A stretch of DNA of 64,000 nucleotides from Cladorhizidae sp. MBARI D1340-BT2 (taxonomy: Eukaryota; Porifera; Demospongiae; Poecilosclerida; Cladorhizidae), in assembly GCA_028752905.1 (NCBI GenBank), contig JAQNBH010000008.1:1565351-1629350 (forward strand), read 5' to 3'. This document shows, piece by piece, positions 1 to 13,800 of the stretch. How positions within the stretch are numbered: position 1 is the stretch's first letter; the number at the start of each line of letters is the position of its first letter. The translations under genes were made by a program, and so were the position numbers. The notes under the pieces are model-generated. The model worked only from the letters and a program-made list of their open reading frames with translations, was not told where the DNA came from and made no database searches.

Positions 1-95
1 CTCCTGGTGTGGGGTGTCCGACTCGCACTCCTGATGTGGGGGTGTCTGACTCACACTCCTGGTGTGGGGTGTCTGACTCACACTCCTGGTAAAGG
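1..95. repeat. Minisatellite end, about 31-bp unit
   Basis: Three copies of a unit containing GGTGTCTGACTCACACTCCT; the array probably continues upstream of the window. Confidence 0.75.
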
Positions 96-340
96 GTTTC
101 TACGGCAACCGACTGTCCTAGTTATGGTCTTGTCAGAACTTCACAGAACTTCACAGAACTTCACATATGTAGCATCGTATGCAACCCACTGAGTAATTTT
201 CCTTATGCCGAGCATTTGTGTGTGTGCCTCAATAAGTCGGAGTCCGGTCAGCAGAGGACTAGCAGGTCAAAGTCCGTTCCTCATGACTTACTTCACATTA
301 TGTCCTGACTGACTTACAAATGCCAGACCAAAACCAGAGT

Positions 341-512
341 TTGTGTTTAGCAGGACAGGGACAGGTTTGTGTTTAGCAGGACAGGGACATAGTTTGTGTT
401 TAGCAGGACAGGGACATAGTTTGTGTTTAGCAGGACAGGGACAGAGTTTGTGTTTAGCAGGACAGGGACGTAGTTTGTGTTTAGCAGGACAGTGTTTGTG
501 TTTAGTGGGACA
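341..512. repeat. Minisatellite, 26-27-bp unit, about 7 copies
   Basis: The unit contains TTGTGTTTAGCAGGACAGGG. It lies in the SHOC2 intron before the first visible exon. Nothing recognisable was seen in 513-1351 apart from a 3-copy 21-bp motif (GCGACTGTTCCGGTTCTCAAT-like) near 617-660. Confidence 0.9.
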
Positions 513-1351
513 TGCTGGATTACAGTCTTAATAAGCTCTGTACAGTTACGATACAGACAACAGCAGCTGTAGGTTGAAGAGTTTTGAGGAGAGCTTGTTC
601 CCAATGCTATGGCAATGCGACTGTTCCGGTTCTCAATGCGACTGTTCCGGTTCTCAATGCCTCTGCTTCTCCTCGCACTCCCAGCACTGTTTTAGATGAG
701 TTACGTGTGCAGGTGTCCAAGGACGACGAGAGACTGACACGCCCATGTTCTGCTCTTCTATCTGTAGTTGAAGGATAGCACTTCGGTATCCTGTAGGTAA
801 CCGTGATGTCAAAGAGTCCATGTTTATCAGAAAGATGGCTTCAAAGCTAAGCATGGATGGTGGTTTGGCAATGCCGAGAGATGACTGACAAGTTTGTCAT
901 CTCTGTATTCTGAAGCAACATCAGTGAAGGAGAGGGTATCTCTTTCCTTCCCTCTCAGCATGACTTGTGTGGCTGGAACACCTGTAGGTGACCTGCCAGT
1001 TCTTTTTAAATATTTTTTGGTAAAAAAAATAAAAATCCATGCTTCATGGTCGTCAACACTTAGTAGTTGTTAATTGGTGAACATTGTATTACATATTTAA
1101 CATGATAACTGGCTTTATAAGGGTAAGGGGTAAGCATTGTGTTACACTGTGTTACCACATGTTTGTGTCTAGCATGAGTCTGTGTTTTTTAAGTGGAAGG
1201 TGTAAGAAAGTGTTACACGATTCAGTATTGTGTTACATGTATGTGTGTATGTGTCTAACGTGGGCCTGGCTTGATAAGTGGCAGCTGGTAAACACGGTGT
1301 TACATGTATGTGTGATAAGTGTCGATGGTGCTAATGTTGTGTCATATGCAG

Positions 1352-2355
1352 CTGCCCTGAAGAACCTCGTCAATCTGCAGGTACTGGACTTGCGTCACAA
1401 CAAGTTCAAGGAGGTACCGACCGTGGTATACGAGTTGCCCGCACTCAAGACTCTCTACCTACGCTTCAACAAGATCAAGACTGTCAGCCCAAACATCGGC
1501 ATGCTGCAGGTGTGTGGGTGTGGTATGGGTGTGGTGTGGGACAGTGTACGGGTATGTGAATTGAATGTGGGTGGGGGTGGGGTCAGTATAGAGAGTGGGA
1601 GGAGCTGTGTCTGAGGTGGGAAGGAGCCCTAGTTCTGTCGCAACCTTTCCTAGGATATCTAGGGGTGCCTCTAGCCCTAATCCTAGCCCCAGACAAGTGT
1701 TAGGCAGTTAGTGTAGAACAGCTCTGGCTCCAGAGTAGCCTCAGACCAAGCACAGGATCCCCTCACTAGGGACATCCTGGGATAGTCCAAAGAGTCCCGG
1801 GATGTCCTAGGAAAGGTGTGGCAGGTAGGGAGGTAAGGAGAGGCTTGTGAGACCAGTGTGAGGGTGTGTGTGTGTAGCGGTGATGTATGTGTGTCAATAT
1901 GAGGGTGGTATGTGTAAGTCAGTGTGAGGGTGGTGTGTGTGGGGATTGGTGGATGAGTCAGTGTAAGAGTGGTATGTGTAAGTCAGTGTGAGGGTGGTGT
2001 GTGTGGGGATTGGTGGATGAGTCAGTGTAAGAGTGGTATGTGTAAGTCAGTGTGAGGGTGGTGTGAGGGCAGTGTGTGTGATGGTATTGTGTGTGTATAG
2101 TGTGAGGGTGGTGTGTGTGAGGGTGGTGTGTGTGAGGTTGATGTGTGTGTGAGGGTGGTCTGTGTGAGGTTGATGTGTGTGAGGGTGGTGTGTGTGCGGG
2201 TGGTGTGTGTGAGGGTGGTGTGTGTGAGGGTGGCATGTGTGAGAGTGGTGTGTGTGAGGGTGGTTGGAAAATTTACAATAAAAGTGTATTAGATGTAATG
2301 GCAGATAATGTGTGTATTCTTATCTCTTATTGTTCTCTTGCCTCACCAACAACAA

Positions 2356-2388
<33 letters not shown>

Positions 2389-5300
2389 GCAGACACTCAC
2401 TACTCTGATTCTCAGAGAAAATCGTATCTCGGAATTGCCGAAAGAGATAGGGCAGTTGACGCAGCTTACCGCCTTGGACATCTCTCACAACAACCTCCAG
2501 AGACTCCCCGAGGGTGAGCGAGGGAGAGGACATTTAGAACTAGGACATGTGTGAGAGAAAGAGTAGGACACATGTGAGAGATTAGGACATGTGTGAGAGC
2601 AAGAGTAGGACACATGTGAGAGATTAGGACGTGTGTGAGAGCAAGAGTAGGTCACATGTGAGAGATTAGGACGTGTGTGAGAGCAAGAGTAGGACACATG
2701 TGAGAGATTAGGACGTGTGTGAGAGCAAGAGTAGGACACATGTGAGAGATTAGGACGAGTGTGAGAGCAAGAGTAGGACACATGTGAGAGATTAGGACGA
2801 GTGAGAGCAAGAGTAGGACACATGTGAGAGATTAGGACGAGTGTGAGAGAAAGAGTAGGACACATGTGAGAGATTAGGACGAGTGTGAGAGATTAGGACG
2901 TGTGTGAGAGCAAGAGTAGGACACATGTGAGAGATTAGGACGTGTGTGAGAGCAAGAGTAGGACACATGTGAGAGATTAGGACGTGTGTGAGAGCAAGAG
3001 TAGGACACATGTGAGAGATTAGGACGAGTGTGAGAGCAAGAGTAGGACACATGTGAGAGATTAGGACGTGTGTGAGAGCAAGAGTAGGACACATGTGAGA
3101 GATTAGGACGAGTGTGAGAGCAAGAGTAGGACACATGTGAGAGATTAGGACGTGTGTGAGAGCAAGAGTAGGACACATGTGAGAGATTAGGACGAGTGTG
3201 AGAGCAAGAGTAGGACACATGTGAGAGATTAGGACGAGTGTGAGAGCAAGAGTAGGACACATGTGAGAGATTAGGACGTGTGTGAGAGCAAGAGTAGGAC
3301 ACATGTGAGCGATTAGGACGAGTGTGAGAGCAAGAGTAGGACACATGTGAGAGATTATGACATGTGAGAGCAAGAGTAGGACACATGTGAGAGATTAGGA
3401 CGAGTGAGAGCAAGAGTAGGACACATGTGAGAGATTATGACGTGTGAGAGCAAGAGTAGGACACATGTGAGAGATTAGGACGAGTGAGAGCAAGAGTAGG
3501 ACACATGTGAGAGATTATGACGTGTGAGAGCAAGAGTAGGACACATGTGAGAGCAAGAGTAGGACACATGTGAGCGAATAGGACGAGTGTGAGAGCAAGA
3601 GTAGGTCACATGTGAGCGATTAGGACGTGTGTGAGAGCAAGAGTAGGACACATGTGAGAGATTAGGACGTGTGTGAGAGCAAGAGTAGGACACATGTGGA
3701 CATGTGTGAGAGCAAGAGTAGGACACATGTGAGCGATTAGGACGAGTGTGAGAGCAAGAGTAGGACACATGTGAGAGATTAGGACGTGTGTGAGAGCAAG
3801 AGTAGGACACATGTGAGAGATTAGGACGTGTGTGAGAGCAAGAGTAGGACACATGTGAGAGATTAGGACGTGTGTGAGAGCAAGAGTAGGACACATGTGA
3901 GAGATTAGGACGAGTGTGAGAGCAAGAATAGGACACATGTGGACGTGTGTGAGAGCAAGAGTAGGACACATGTGAGAGATTAGGACGAGTGTGAGAGCAA
4001 GAGTAGGACACATGTGAGAGGTTAGGACGAGTGTGAGAGCAAGAGTAGGACACATGTGAGAGATTAGGACGAGTGTGAGTTGACGTGTCCGTTGCCTCAT
4101 GTATTGCTGTTGTTGACGTGTCGTTGCCTCATGTCTTGCTGTTGTTGATGTGCCATTGCCTCATGTATTGCTGTTGTTGATGTGTCGTTGCCTCATGTCT
4201 TGCTGTTGTTGATGTGTCGTTGCCTCGTGTATTGCTGTTGTTGATGTGTCGTTGCCTCATGTCTTGCTATTTTTGATGTGTTGTTGCCTAATGTCTCGCT
4301 GTTGTTGATGTGTTGTTGCCTCATGTCTTGCTGTTGTTGATGTGCCGTTGCCTCATGTATTGCTGTTGTTGACGTGTCGTTGCCTCATGTCTTGCTGTTG
4401 TTGATGTGTCGTTGCTTCATGTCTTGCTGTTGTTGATGTGTCGTTGCCTCATGTATTGCTGTTGTTGATGTGTCGTTGCCTCTTGTCATGCTGTTGTTGA
4501 TGTGTTGTTGCCTCATGTCTTGCTGTTGTTGATGCTGTTGTTGACGTGTCGTTGCCTCATGTCTTGCTGTTGTTGCCGTTGCCTCATGTCTTGCTGTTGT
4601 TGACGTGTCATTGCCTCATGTCTTGCTGTTGTTGACGTGTCATTGCCTCATGTCTTGCTGTTGTTGATGTGTTGTTGCCTCATGTCTCGCTGTTGTTGAT
4701 GTGTTGTTGCCTCATGTGTTGCTGTTGACGATCTCCATGTCTCCCACCTCATCAGAGATTGGCAACTGCTCCCAACTGGTCTTCCTGGAGCTGCAACATA
4801 ATGAACTTCAAGAATTGCCGGAGAGTGTTGGCAATTGCAAATTGCTTAGGAGGATGGGCCTCAGGTAGAACCACACCCATTTTATCAATGCCACACCCAT
4901 TATACATAACCACACCTCCTTTTGTCCTGCAGGTATAACAAGCTAACGCATGTGCCGGCCAGCTTATGTGAGTGTGAACAAATGGAAGAGATCTCCTTGG
5001 AGAGCAACATGCTGCAAGCTTTACCCGTGAGCACTTACTCTGCACCGACAGCTAGTCACACTCGACACAATTAAAAATAAAAAAACTTATAAAAAAAATT
5101 TTTTTTTAGTTTGTTTAATTTTTTTTAAATTTTTTTATTTATTTTAAAAAATAAATTTATTGACGTGGTGACGAACAGTTCTTTTTTCAGGACTAATCTG
5201 TTGACATTATTAGCACTTTGGTATGCAAATTGGGCTCCATAGGTAAACAAAAGCTATGCAATGCTACATGTATGCAACTCAGTCTGTAACATAACTGAAG

Positions 5301-8300
5301 TACATTCATTAGCTCTTCCTTTCTTGATGGTGAGGGCATTCATAGTGTCTCCCGGCTGCCATGGGAGACTATGCAGCCTCCTTCAGCAGGTGAGCTTCCG
5401 AACAGCCCTCCAGGTGAGCTTCCAGAAACAGCCTTCCTCAGAGGTGAGCTTCTAGAAACAGCCTTCCTCAGAGATGAGCTTCTAGAAACAGCCTTCCTCA
5501 GAGATGAGCTTCTAGAAACAGCCTTCCTCAGAGATGAGCTTCTAGAAACAGCCTTCCTCAGAGATGAGCTTCTAGAAACAGCCTTCCTCAGAGATGAGCT
5601 TCTAGAAACAGCCTTCCTCAGAGGTGAGCTTCTAGAAACAGCCTTCCTCAGAGATGAGCTTCTAGAAACAGCCTTCCTCAGAGGTGAGCTTCTAGAAACA
5701 GCCTTCCTCAGAGATGAGCTTCTAGAAACAGCCTTCCTCAGAGATGAGCTTCTAGAAACAGCCTTCCTCAGAGATGAGCTTCTAGAAACAGCCTTCCTCA
5801 GAGATGAGCTTCTAGAAACAGCCTTCCTCAGAGATGAGCTTCTAGAAACAGCCTTCCTCAGAGATGAGCTTCTAGAAACAGCCTTCCTCAGAGATGAGCT
5901 TCTAGAAACAGCCTTCCTCAGAGGTGAGCTTCTAGAAACAGCCTTCCTCAGAGATGAGCTTCTAGAAACAGTCTTCCTCAGAGATGAGCGTCTAGAAACA
6001 GCCTTCCTCAGAGCAGAGATGAGCTTCTAGAAACAGCCCCTTCCTCAGAGATGAGCTTCTAGAAACAGCCTTCCTCAGAGATGAGCTTCTAGAAACAGCC
6101 TTCCTCAGAGATGAGCTTCTAGAAACAGCCTTCCTCAGAGATGAACTTCTAGAAACAGCCTTCCTCAGAGATGAGCTTCTAGAAACAGCCTTCCTCAGAG
6201 ATGAGCTTCTAGAAACAGCCTTCCTCAGAGATGAGCTTCTAGAAACAGCCTTCCTCAGAGATGAGCTTCTAGAAACAGCCTTCCTCAGAGATGATCTTCT
6301 AGAAACAGCCTTCCTCAGAGATGAGCTTCTAGAAACAGCCTTCCTCAGAGATGAGCTTCTAGAAACAGTCTTCCTCAGAGATGAGCTTCTAGAAACAGCC
6401 TTCCTCAGAGATGAGCTTCTAGAAACAGCCTTCCTCAGAGATGAGCTTCTAGAAACAGCCTTCCTCAGAGAAACTTCCAGAAACAGCATCTGCCAGAGAG
6501 AGACGGTTCACATCAATAGCATTCGCAACTTCACCGTTTTCTTTTTTGACTTGTTTTCCCAGAAGTACATGTATGTTCAGCACATGTGCATTAATCTGGT
6601 GTTCAACACATGTGGTGCATTAATCTGGTGTTCAACACATGTGGTGCATTAATCTGGTGTTCAGCACATGTGGTGCAATAATCTGGTGTTCAGCACATGT
6701 GGTGCATTAATCTGGTGTTCAGCACATGTGGTGCATTAATCTGGTGTTCAGCACATGTGGTGCAATAATCTGGTGTTCAGCACATGTGCTGCAATAATCT
6801 GGTGTTCAGCACATGTGGTGCATTAATCTGGTGTTCAGCACATGTGCTGCATTAATCTGGTATTCAGCACATGTGCTGCATTAATCTGGTGTTCAGCACA
6901 TGTGGTGCATTAATCTGGTGTTCAGCACATGTGCTGCAATAATCTGGTGTTCAGCACATGTGGTGCATTAATCTGGTGTTCAGCACATGTGGTGCATTAA
7001 TCTGGTGTTCAGCACATGTGGTGCATTAATCTGGTGTTCAGCACATGTGGTGCAATAATCTGGTGTTCAGCACATGTGGTGCATTAATCTGGTGTTCAGC
7101 ACATGTGGTGCATTAATCTGTGTTCAGCACATGTGGTGCATTAATCTGGTATTCAGCACATGTGGTGCATTAATCTGGTGTTCAGCACATGTGGTGCATT
7201 AATCTGGTGTTCAGCACATGTGGTGCATTAATCTGGTATTCAGCACATGTGGTGCAATAATCTGGTGTTCAGCACATGTGGTGCAATAATCTGGTATTCA
7301 GCACATGTGGTGCATTAATCTGGTGTTCAGCACATGTGCTGCATTAATCTGGTGTTCAGCACATGTGGTGCATTAATCTGGTGTTCAGCACATGTGGTGC
7401 ATTAATCTGGTGTTCAGCACATGTGCTGCATTAATCTGGTGTTCAGCACATGTGGTGCATTAATCTGGTGTTCAGCACATGTCTCTGTGTCAGCTGAGCC
7501 TTTTGTTCACATCACATTTTCAAAGTGTAGTCCTTGTTGCCAGGGACAACCAGTTTGATATCCACCTAATCCTAACCCTGGCCATAGCTGACACTCTGTG
7601 GTTGTCCACCTCACTGGCAGATCTGATGCGGACTGCTCATCATGAGGAAGTATTTTGAGGTGCAGTGTTGGATGTATCATAGTATGTAGGGTACAGTGAT
7701 GGCCTATAGGCCAGTGATTCACTGTTGAGTGGCCGAGTGTGTCGGGCAGTGGCCGAGTGTGTCGGACAAGTCCTTCAGCGACACCTGCTTCATTAGGTCT
7801 GCTGTGAACTCAGGTTGTTTAGCACCTGTCTAGCTGTTCAGCACTGCTCTCATTGTGGTAATACCTGTTTTACCATACTGTGAAGCTGTGTTACCTCACT
7901 GTGAAGCTGTTACCTCACTGTGAAGCTGTGTTATTTTACTATGAAGCTGTGTTACCTCACTGTGAAGCTGTGTTACCTCACTGTGAAGCTGTGTTATTTC
8001 ACTATGAAGCTGTGTTACCTCACTGTGAAGCTGTGTTACCTCACTGTGAAGCTGTGTTACCTCACTGTGAAGCTGTGTTACCTCACTGTGAAGCTATGTT
8101 ACCTCACTGTGAAGCTGTGTTACCTCACTGTGAAGCTATGTTACCTCACTGTGAAGCTGTGTTACCTCACTGTGAAGCTGTGTTACCTCACTGTGAAGCT
8201 GTGTTATTTCACTATGAAGCTGTGTTACCTCACTGTGAAGCTGTGTTACCTCACTGTGAAGCTGTGTTACCTCACTGTGAAGCTGTGTTACCTCACTGTG

Positions 8301-10813
8301 AAGCTGTGTTACCTCACTGTGAAGCTGTGTTACCTCACTGTGAAGCTGTGTTACCTCACTGTGAAGCTCCTCAGGTAACTCCTCTGGCCCATGAAGATAT
8401 ATAGCTGTAGGGACCTTCCAATCTCAACCATGCCATCTGGCTCATGGAGGATGCTAGAGCAAGCCTCTCAACCATGCCATCTGGCTCATGGAGGATGCTA
8501 GAGCAAGCCTCTCAACAATGCCATCTGGCTCATGGAGGATGCTAGAGCAAGCCTCTCAACAATGCCATCTGGCTCATGGAGGATGCTAGAGCAAGCCTCT
8601 CAACAATGCCATCTGGCTCATGGAGGATACTAGAGCAAGCCTCTCAACAATGCCATCTGGCTCATGGAGGATGCTAGAGGGTGCCTGACCCTAGGATTAT
8701 TCTAATCTTTGGCTAAACAGCTTTTCAGTGATGAAGTCTGTCCGGATAATCCCGTAGTCATGTGACGTTGGACTTTCTCTAAAGGGAAAAGTCACTGGTA
8801 TGTGAGTCAGAGAGAGAACCGTTAGCTCCGCCTTAATATGGCTCTTGATACTACTCCCTTCTGTTCATGTGTAAGACATTTTTGTTAAGTAGGCATCTAG
8901 TTTGAGTAGAAGAACCAATGGGTGTGCTTTATTTAGCAGTGAGAACTGAGAGCATAATAACACTAACCAATTAACTGCATTAAAAGATTCTAATATACAT
9001 ACTGCAAGAGACGGAGTTAATTCAAGTGACTACTTCAGTCGGTCTGGGAGGGATAAAGCCAGCACTAGGACTGCAGGTTGAAGCTTGGACTATCTGCCCT
9101 AAGGCAAAGCGGTCTCATGGCTACCAGATTATGAAAACAGTCTGGTCTGCCACACTTTAGTGGCCATTTGGAGTTCGAGCTTCTCGATCTCAAAGGCAAT
9201 CTTCATGGTCATCTTATGTGGTGCTTCTCTTATAGAAACATGGACAGATGGGGTTAGAAGCTTCTCGATGGTGGACGCCAACTGGCAATGAAGGAATGTG
9301 ACTAATCTTCAACGTATGGCTAAGCTTATCTTGCTAGATAGTGTTCATGTGTGGCTAACCTTATCTTGCTAGATAGAGCTAATGGTGTTCATGTGTGGCT
9401 AAGCTTATACTGCTAGATAGAGCTAATGGTGTTCATGTGTGGCTAAGCTTATCTTGCTAATGGTGTTCATGTGTGGCTAAGCTTATCTTGCTAGATAGAG
9501 CTCATGGTGTTCATATGTGGCTAAGCTTATCTTGCTAGATAGAGCTAATGGTGTTCATGTGTGGCTAAGCTTATCCTGCTAGATAGAGCTAATGGTGTTC
9601 ATGTGTGGCTAAGCATTATCCTGCTAGATAGAGCTAATGGTGTTCATGTGTGGCTAAGCTTATCTTGCTAGATAGAGCTAATGGTGTTCATCATGTGTGG
9701 CTAAGCTTATCTTGCTAGATAGAGCTAATGGTGTACATGTGTGGCTAAGCTTATCTTGCTAATGGTGTTCATGTGTGGCTTATCTTGCTAGATAGAGCTA
9801 ATGGTGTTCATGTGTGGCTAAGCATTATCCTGCTAGATAGAGCTAATGGTGTTCATGTGTGGCTAAGCTTATCTTGCTAGATAGAGCTAATGGTGTTCAT
9901 CATGTGTGGCTAAGCTTATCCTGCTAGATAGAGCTAATGGTGTTCATGTGTGGCTAAGCATTATCCTGCTAGATAGAGCTAATGGTGTTCATGTGTGGCT
10001 AAGCTTATCTTGCTAGATAGAGCTAATGGTGTTCATCATGTGTGGCTAAGCTTATCCTGCTAGATAGAGCTAATGGTGTTCATGTGTGGCTAAGCATTAT
10101 CCTGCTAGATAGAGCTAATGGTGTTCAGCTAGATAGAGCTAATGTGTTCATGTGTGGCTAAGCTTATCCTGCTAGATAGAGCTAATGGTGTTCATGTGTG
10201 GCTAAGCTTATCTTGCTAGATAGAGCTAATGGTGTTCATGTGTGGCTAAGCTTATCTTGCTAGATAGAGCTAATGGTGTTCATGTGTGGCTAAGCTTATC
10301 TTGCTAGATAGAGCTAATGGTGTTCATGTGTGGCTAAGCTTATCTTGCTAGATAGAGCTAATGGTGTTCATGTGTGGCTAAGCTTATCCTGCTAGATAGA
10401 GCTAATGGTGTTCATGTGTGGCTAAGCTTATCTTGCTAGATAGAGCTAATGGTGTTCATGTGTGGCTAAGCTAGATAGAGCTAATGGTATTCATGTGTGG
10501 CTAAGCTTGTCTGGTAAACTATGGTGGGTATAGATAGTATGTCTGGTAAAGTATGGTGGGTGGGTATTTCACAGCAAACAACACTTGATCTTTGGACTCA
10601 CCGTGCATCAGCATTCACAGTATGTCTGGTAAAGTATGGTGGGTGGGTATTTCACAGCAAACAACACTTGATCTTTGGACTCACCGTGCATCAGCATTCA
10701 CGGCAAAGTCATTACCCTCTACAACAAGAGTGCCCGCTGTCCTGTCCAAACCCCTAGCCCTAGCACTAGCCCGCGTGCTTGTGCCTCTCCTCTCTGCAAG
10801 GTAGTATGTTGGC

Positions 10814-10849
<36 letters not shown>

Positions 10850-13800
10850 CCTGTGCAGGATGTGATCATCATTTCCAGTATGATAAAATGAAGCTGAGCA
10901 TTTGCGGAAAACTGCTGTGTCATCATAGTGTGCTGTTGTTCCTGAGGGAAGACATATTCATTTTACTACAGACCACAGTTGTTATCATGTGTTGCTCGTG
11001 CCAGTGGCTGCCAGAACATGCCTGAGACTGGTATGGAACATGTTAATAAGCGCTCTCTTCTCTAGAGTAATGTTTTGTTACGTTGCCATGAACTAGCTGG
11101 CCCTCTGCATTCAGAGGGCCAAATGATTTTCAACAACGTATTGGCAAAAGTGAAATTATTAAAAAAATTATAGCTAACTAGCTATTTATAAGCGGGGCTG
11201 TCTTCACTGGCAACTATTGACGCTAATTCGTGCAACTGTTCAAAGCTCATCCCTGTTTCATGTTTGGTTAAGGCAAACTGATCAGCCAAGGAGAACAGGG
11301 ATAGTGCGGGTGAGCCCTGGTAGAGGCAGGGTTGATATAAGGAGGCCAGGGATAGTGGGGCCAGGTAGAGGCAGGGTTGACATAAGGAGGCCAGGGATAG
11401 TGGGCCAGGTTGAGGCAGGGTTGACATAAGGAGGCCAGGGATAGTGGGGCCAGGTTGAGGCAGGGTTGACATAAGGAGGCCAGGGATAGTGGGGCCAGGT
11501 TGAGGCAGGGTTGACATAAGGAGGCCAGGATAGTGGGGCCAGGTTGAGGCAGGGTTGACATAAGGTGGCCAGGATAGTGGGGCCAGGTTGAGGCAGGGTT
11601 GACATAAGGAGGCCAGGGATAGTGGGGCCAGGTTGAGGCAGGGTTGACATAAGGAGGCCAGGGATAGTGCGGGTGAGCCCTGGTAGAGGCAGGGTTGACA
11701 TAAGGAGGCCAGGGATAGTGGGGCCAGGTTGAGGCAGGGTTGACATAAGGTGGCCAGGGATAGTGGAGCCAGGTTGAGGCAGGGTTGACATAAGGTGGCC
11801 AGGGATAGTGGGGCCAGGTTGAGGCAGGGTTGTCATAAGGTGGCCAGGATAGTGGGGCCAGGTTGAGGCAGGGTTGACATAAGGAGGCCAGGGATAGTGG
11901 GGCCAGGTTGAGGGACTCTTATTTAGTAGTGTGTGTATTGAACCTTGCAGTCTCAGTAACCCTGCCATGCAAGGTAGTACAGTGGAACCTCCCTTTCTGG
12001 ACACCTTACTTACAGGCACCTCCTCCAGGCAGCTCAAACCTGCCATTATTAACATTGTTATGCGCATGCACGGGAAGAGTGGCTGTATTGTTCTGGAGGA
12101 GGCATGGCTTCAAATCTGAGCAGGAGAAAGTGGAAAGGGATTAGTTTGGAAAAGAAGTAGATAATGTTAGTGGGCTGATGAAAGGTTAAGTCTCAGAGAG
12201 CTGTGGCATCTATTTTCAAGATACCAAAGTCCACCATTGCAGACATGGAGAGACAGAGGAAAGATCGAGCAACGCATCTGCTAGCAACAATCCGCTAAGG
12301 AATGCTGCATCATCAGAGAGCCTCAGTATGTCAAGCTTGACAAAGCCTGCCTTGTGTGGTCCATGCAGCAGCTATAAAGGAATGCTGCATCATCAGAGAG
12401 CCTCAGTATGTCAAGCTTGACAAAGCCTGGTACATGCAGCAGCTATAAAGGAATGCTACATCATCAGAGAGACTCAGTATGTCAAGCTTGACAAAGCCTA
12501 CCTCGTGTGGTCCATGCAGCAGCTATAAAGGAATGCTGTATCATCAGAGAGCCTCAGTATGTCAAGCTTGACAAAGCCTGCCTTGTGTGGTCCATGCAGC
12601 AGCTATAAAGGAATGCTGCATCATCAGAGAGCCTCAGTATGACAAGCTTGACAAAGCCTGCCTTGTGTGGTCCATGCAGCAGCTATAAAGCTCCTCTTGT
12701 GTCTGGACAGTCCTGCAGGAGAAAGCTACAGCTACTCCCAATACTTACCCAGAAAAAGATGCAGAATCATTCAAGACTAGCTCTGGTTGGTTTCACAAGT
12801 TCTGCTGCAGGCATGGAGTGAGAGGACTCCCTGCAGGCATGGAGTGAGAGGAGTCTCTGCAGGCATGGAGTGAGAGGACCTGCAGGCATGGAGTGAGAGT
12901 CCCTGCAGGCATGGAGTCCCTGCAGGCATGGAGTGAGAGTCCCTGCAGGCATGGAGTGAGAGTCCCTGCAGGCATGGAGTGAGAGGAGTCCCTGCAGGCA
13001 TGGAGTGAGAGTCCCTGCAGGCATGGAGTGAGACTCCCTGCAGGCATGGAGTTGAGGAGTCCCTGCAGGCATGGAGTTGAGGAGTCCCTGCAGGCATGGA
13101 GTTGAGGAGTCCCTGCAGGCATGGAGTTGAGGAGTCCCTGCAGGCATGGAGTTGAGGAGTCCCTGCAAGGAGAGTCATTGTCAGCAGTTGATGCATTCAG
13201 AAGCAAAGGCTTCTCTCTAAGATGGAACAGGAGGGTACACTCTGTACGAGTTCCCTCCCTGTCCATTATTGTTCGCAGAGTAAGGACACTCAAGTATTTG
13301 AATCATATGCTTTCACGACAACTTTGTACCCTGCGCGAAGAGATATGCTTCTTGATAGTGCCCCCCTGTTGAGGCTTGTTTTAAATGTAATCTTGTGGGT
13401 GGGTGTGTATCTGTCATTTGTTACCCTAGATTAATAATCATCTAGTGATCATGTGATGATCATGTGATGATCTTGTGATGATCATGTGATGATGCTGTAC
13501 AGGAGATGCTGTTTGGAGCCATCACTAGGATATCGTCCATTCAGCTCAGCAGAAATGGGTTTGTCAACTTTCCCATCGTAGACCCAGGCCACCTCAAGAG
13601 GATAAATGTGAGAACTTGTACATACATGTCGACACATCATCTCACAGGCACCTTCACACATGCCTCCCCTCCCCTCCCCTCCCCTCCCCTCCCCGCCCCT
13701 CTCCTCTCCTCTCCTCTCCTCTCCTCTCCTCCCCTCTCCTCCCCTCTCCTCCCCTCTCCTCCCCTCTCCTCCCCTCTCCTCCCCTCTCCTCCCCTCTCCT

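Noticed and set aside
9050..9200. tRNA-like GGTTC/GAG words
   Set aside because: No cloverleaf with A and B boxes at the right spacing could be drawn.
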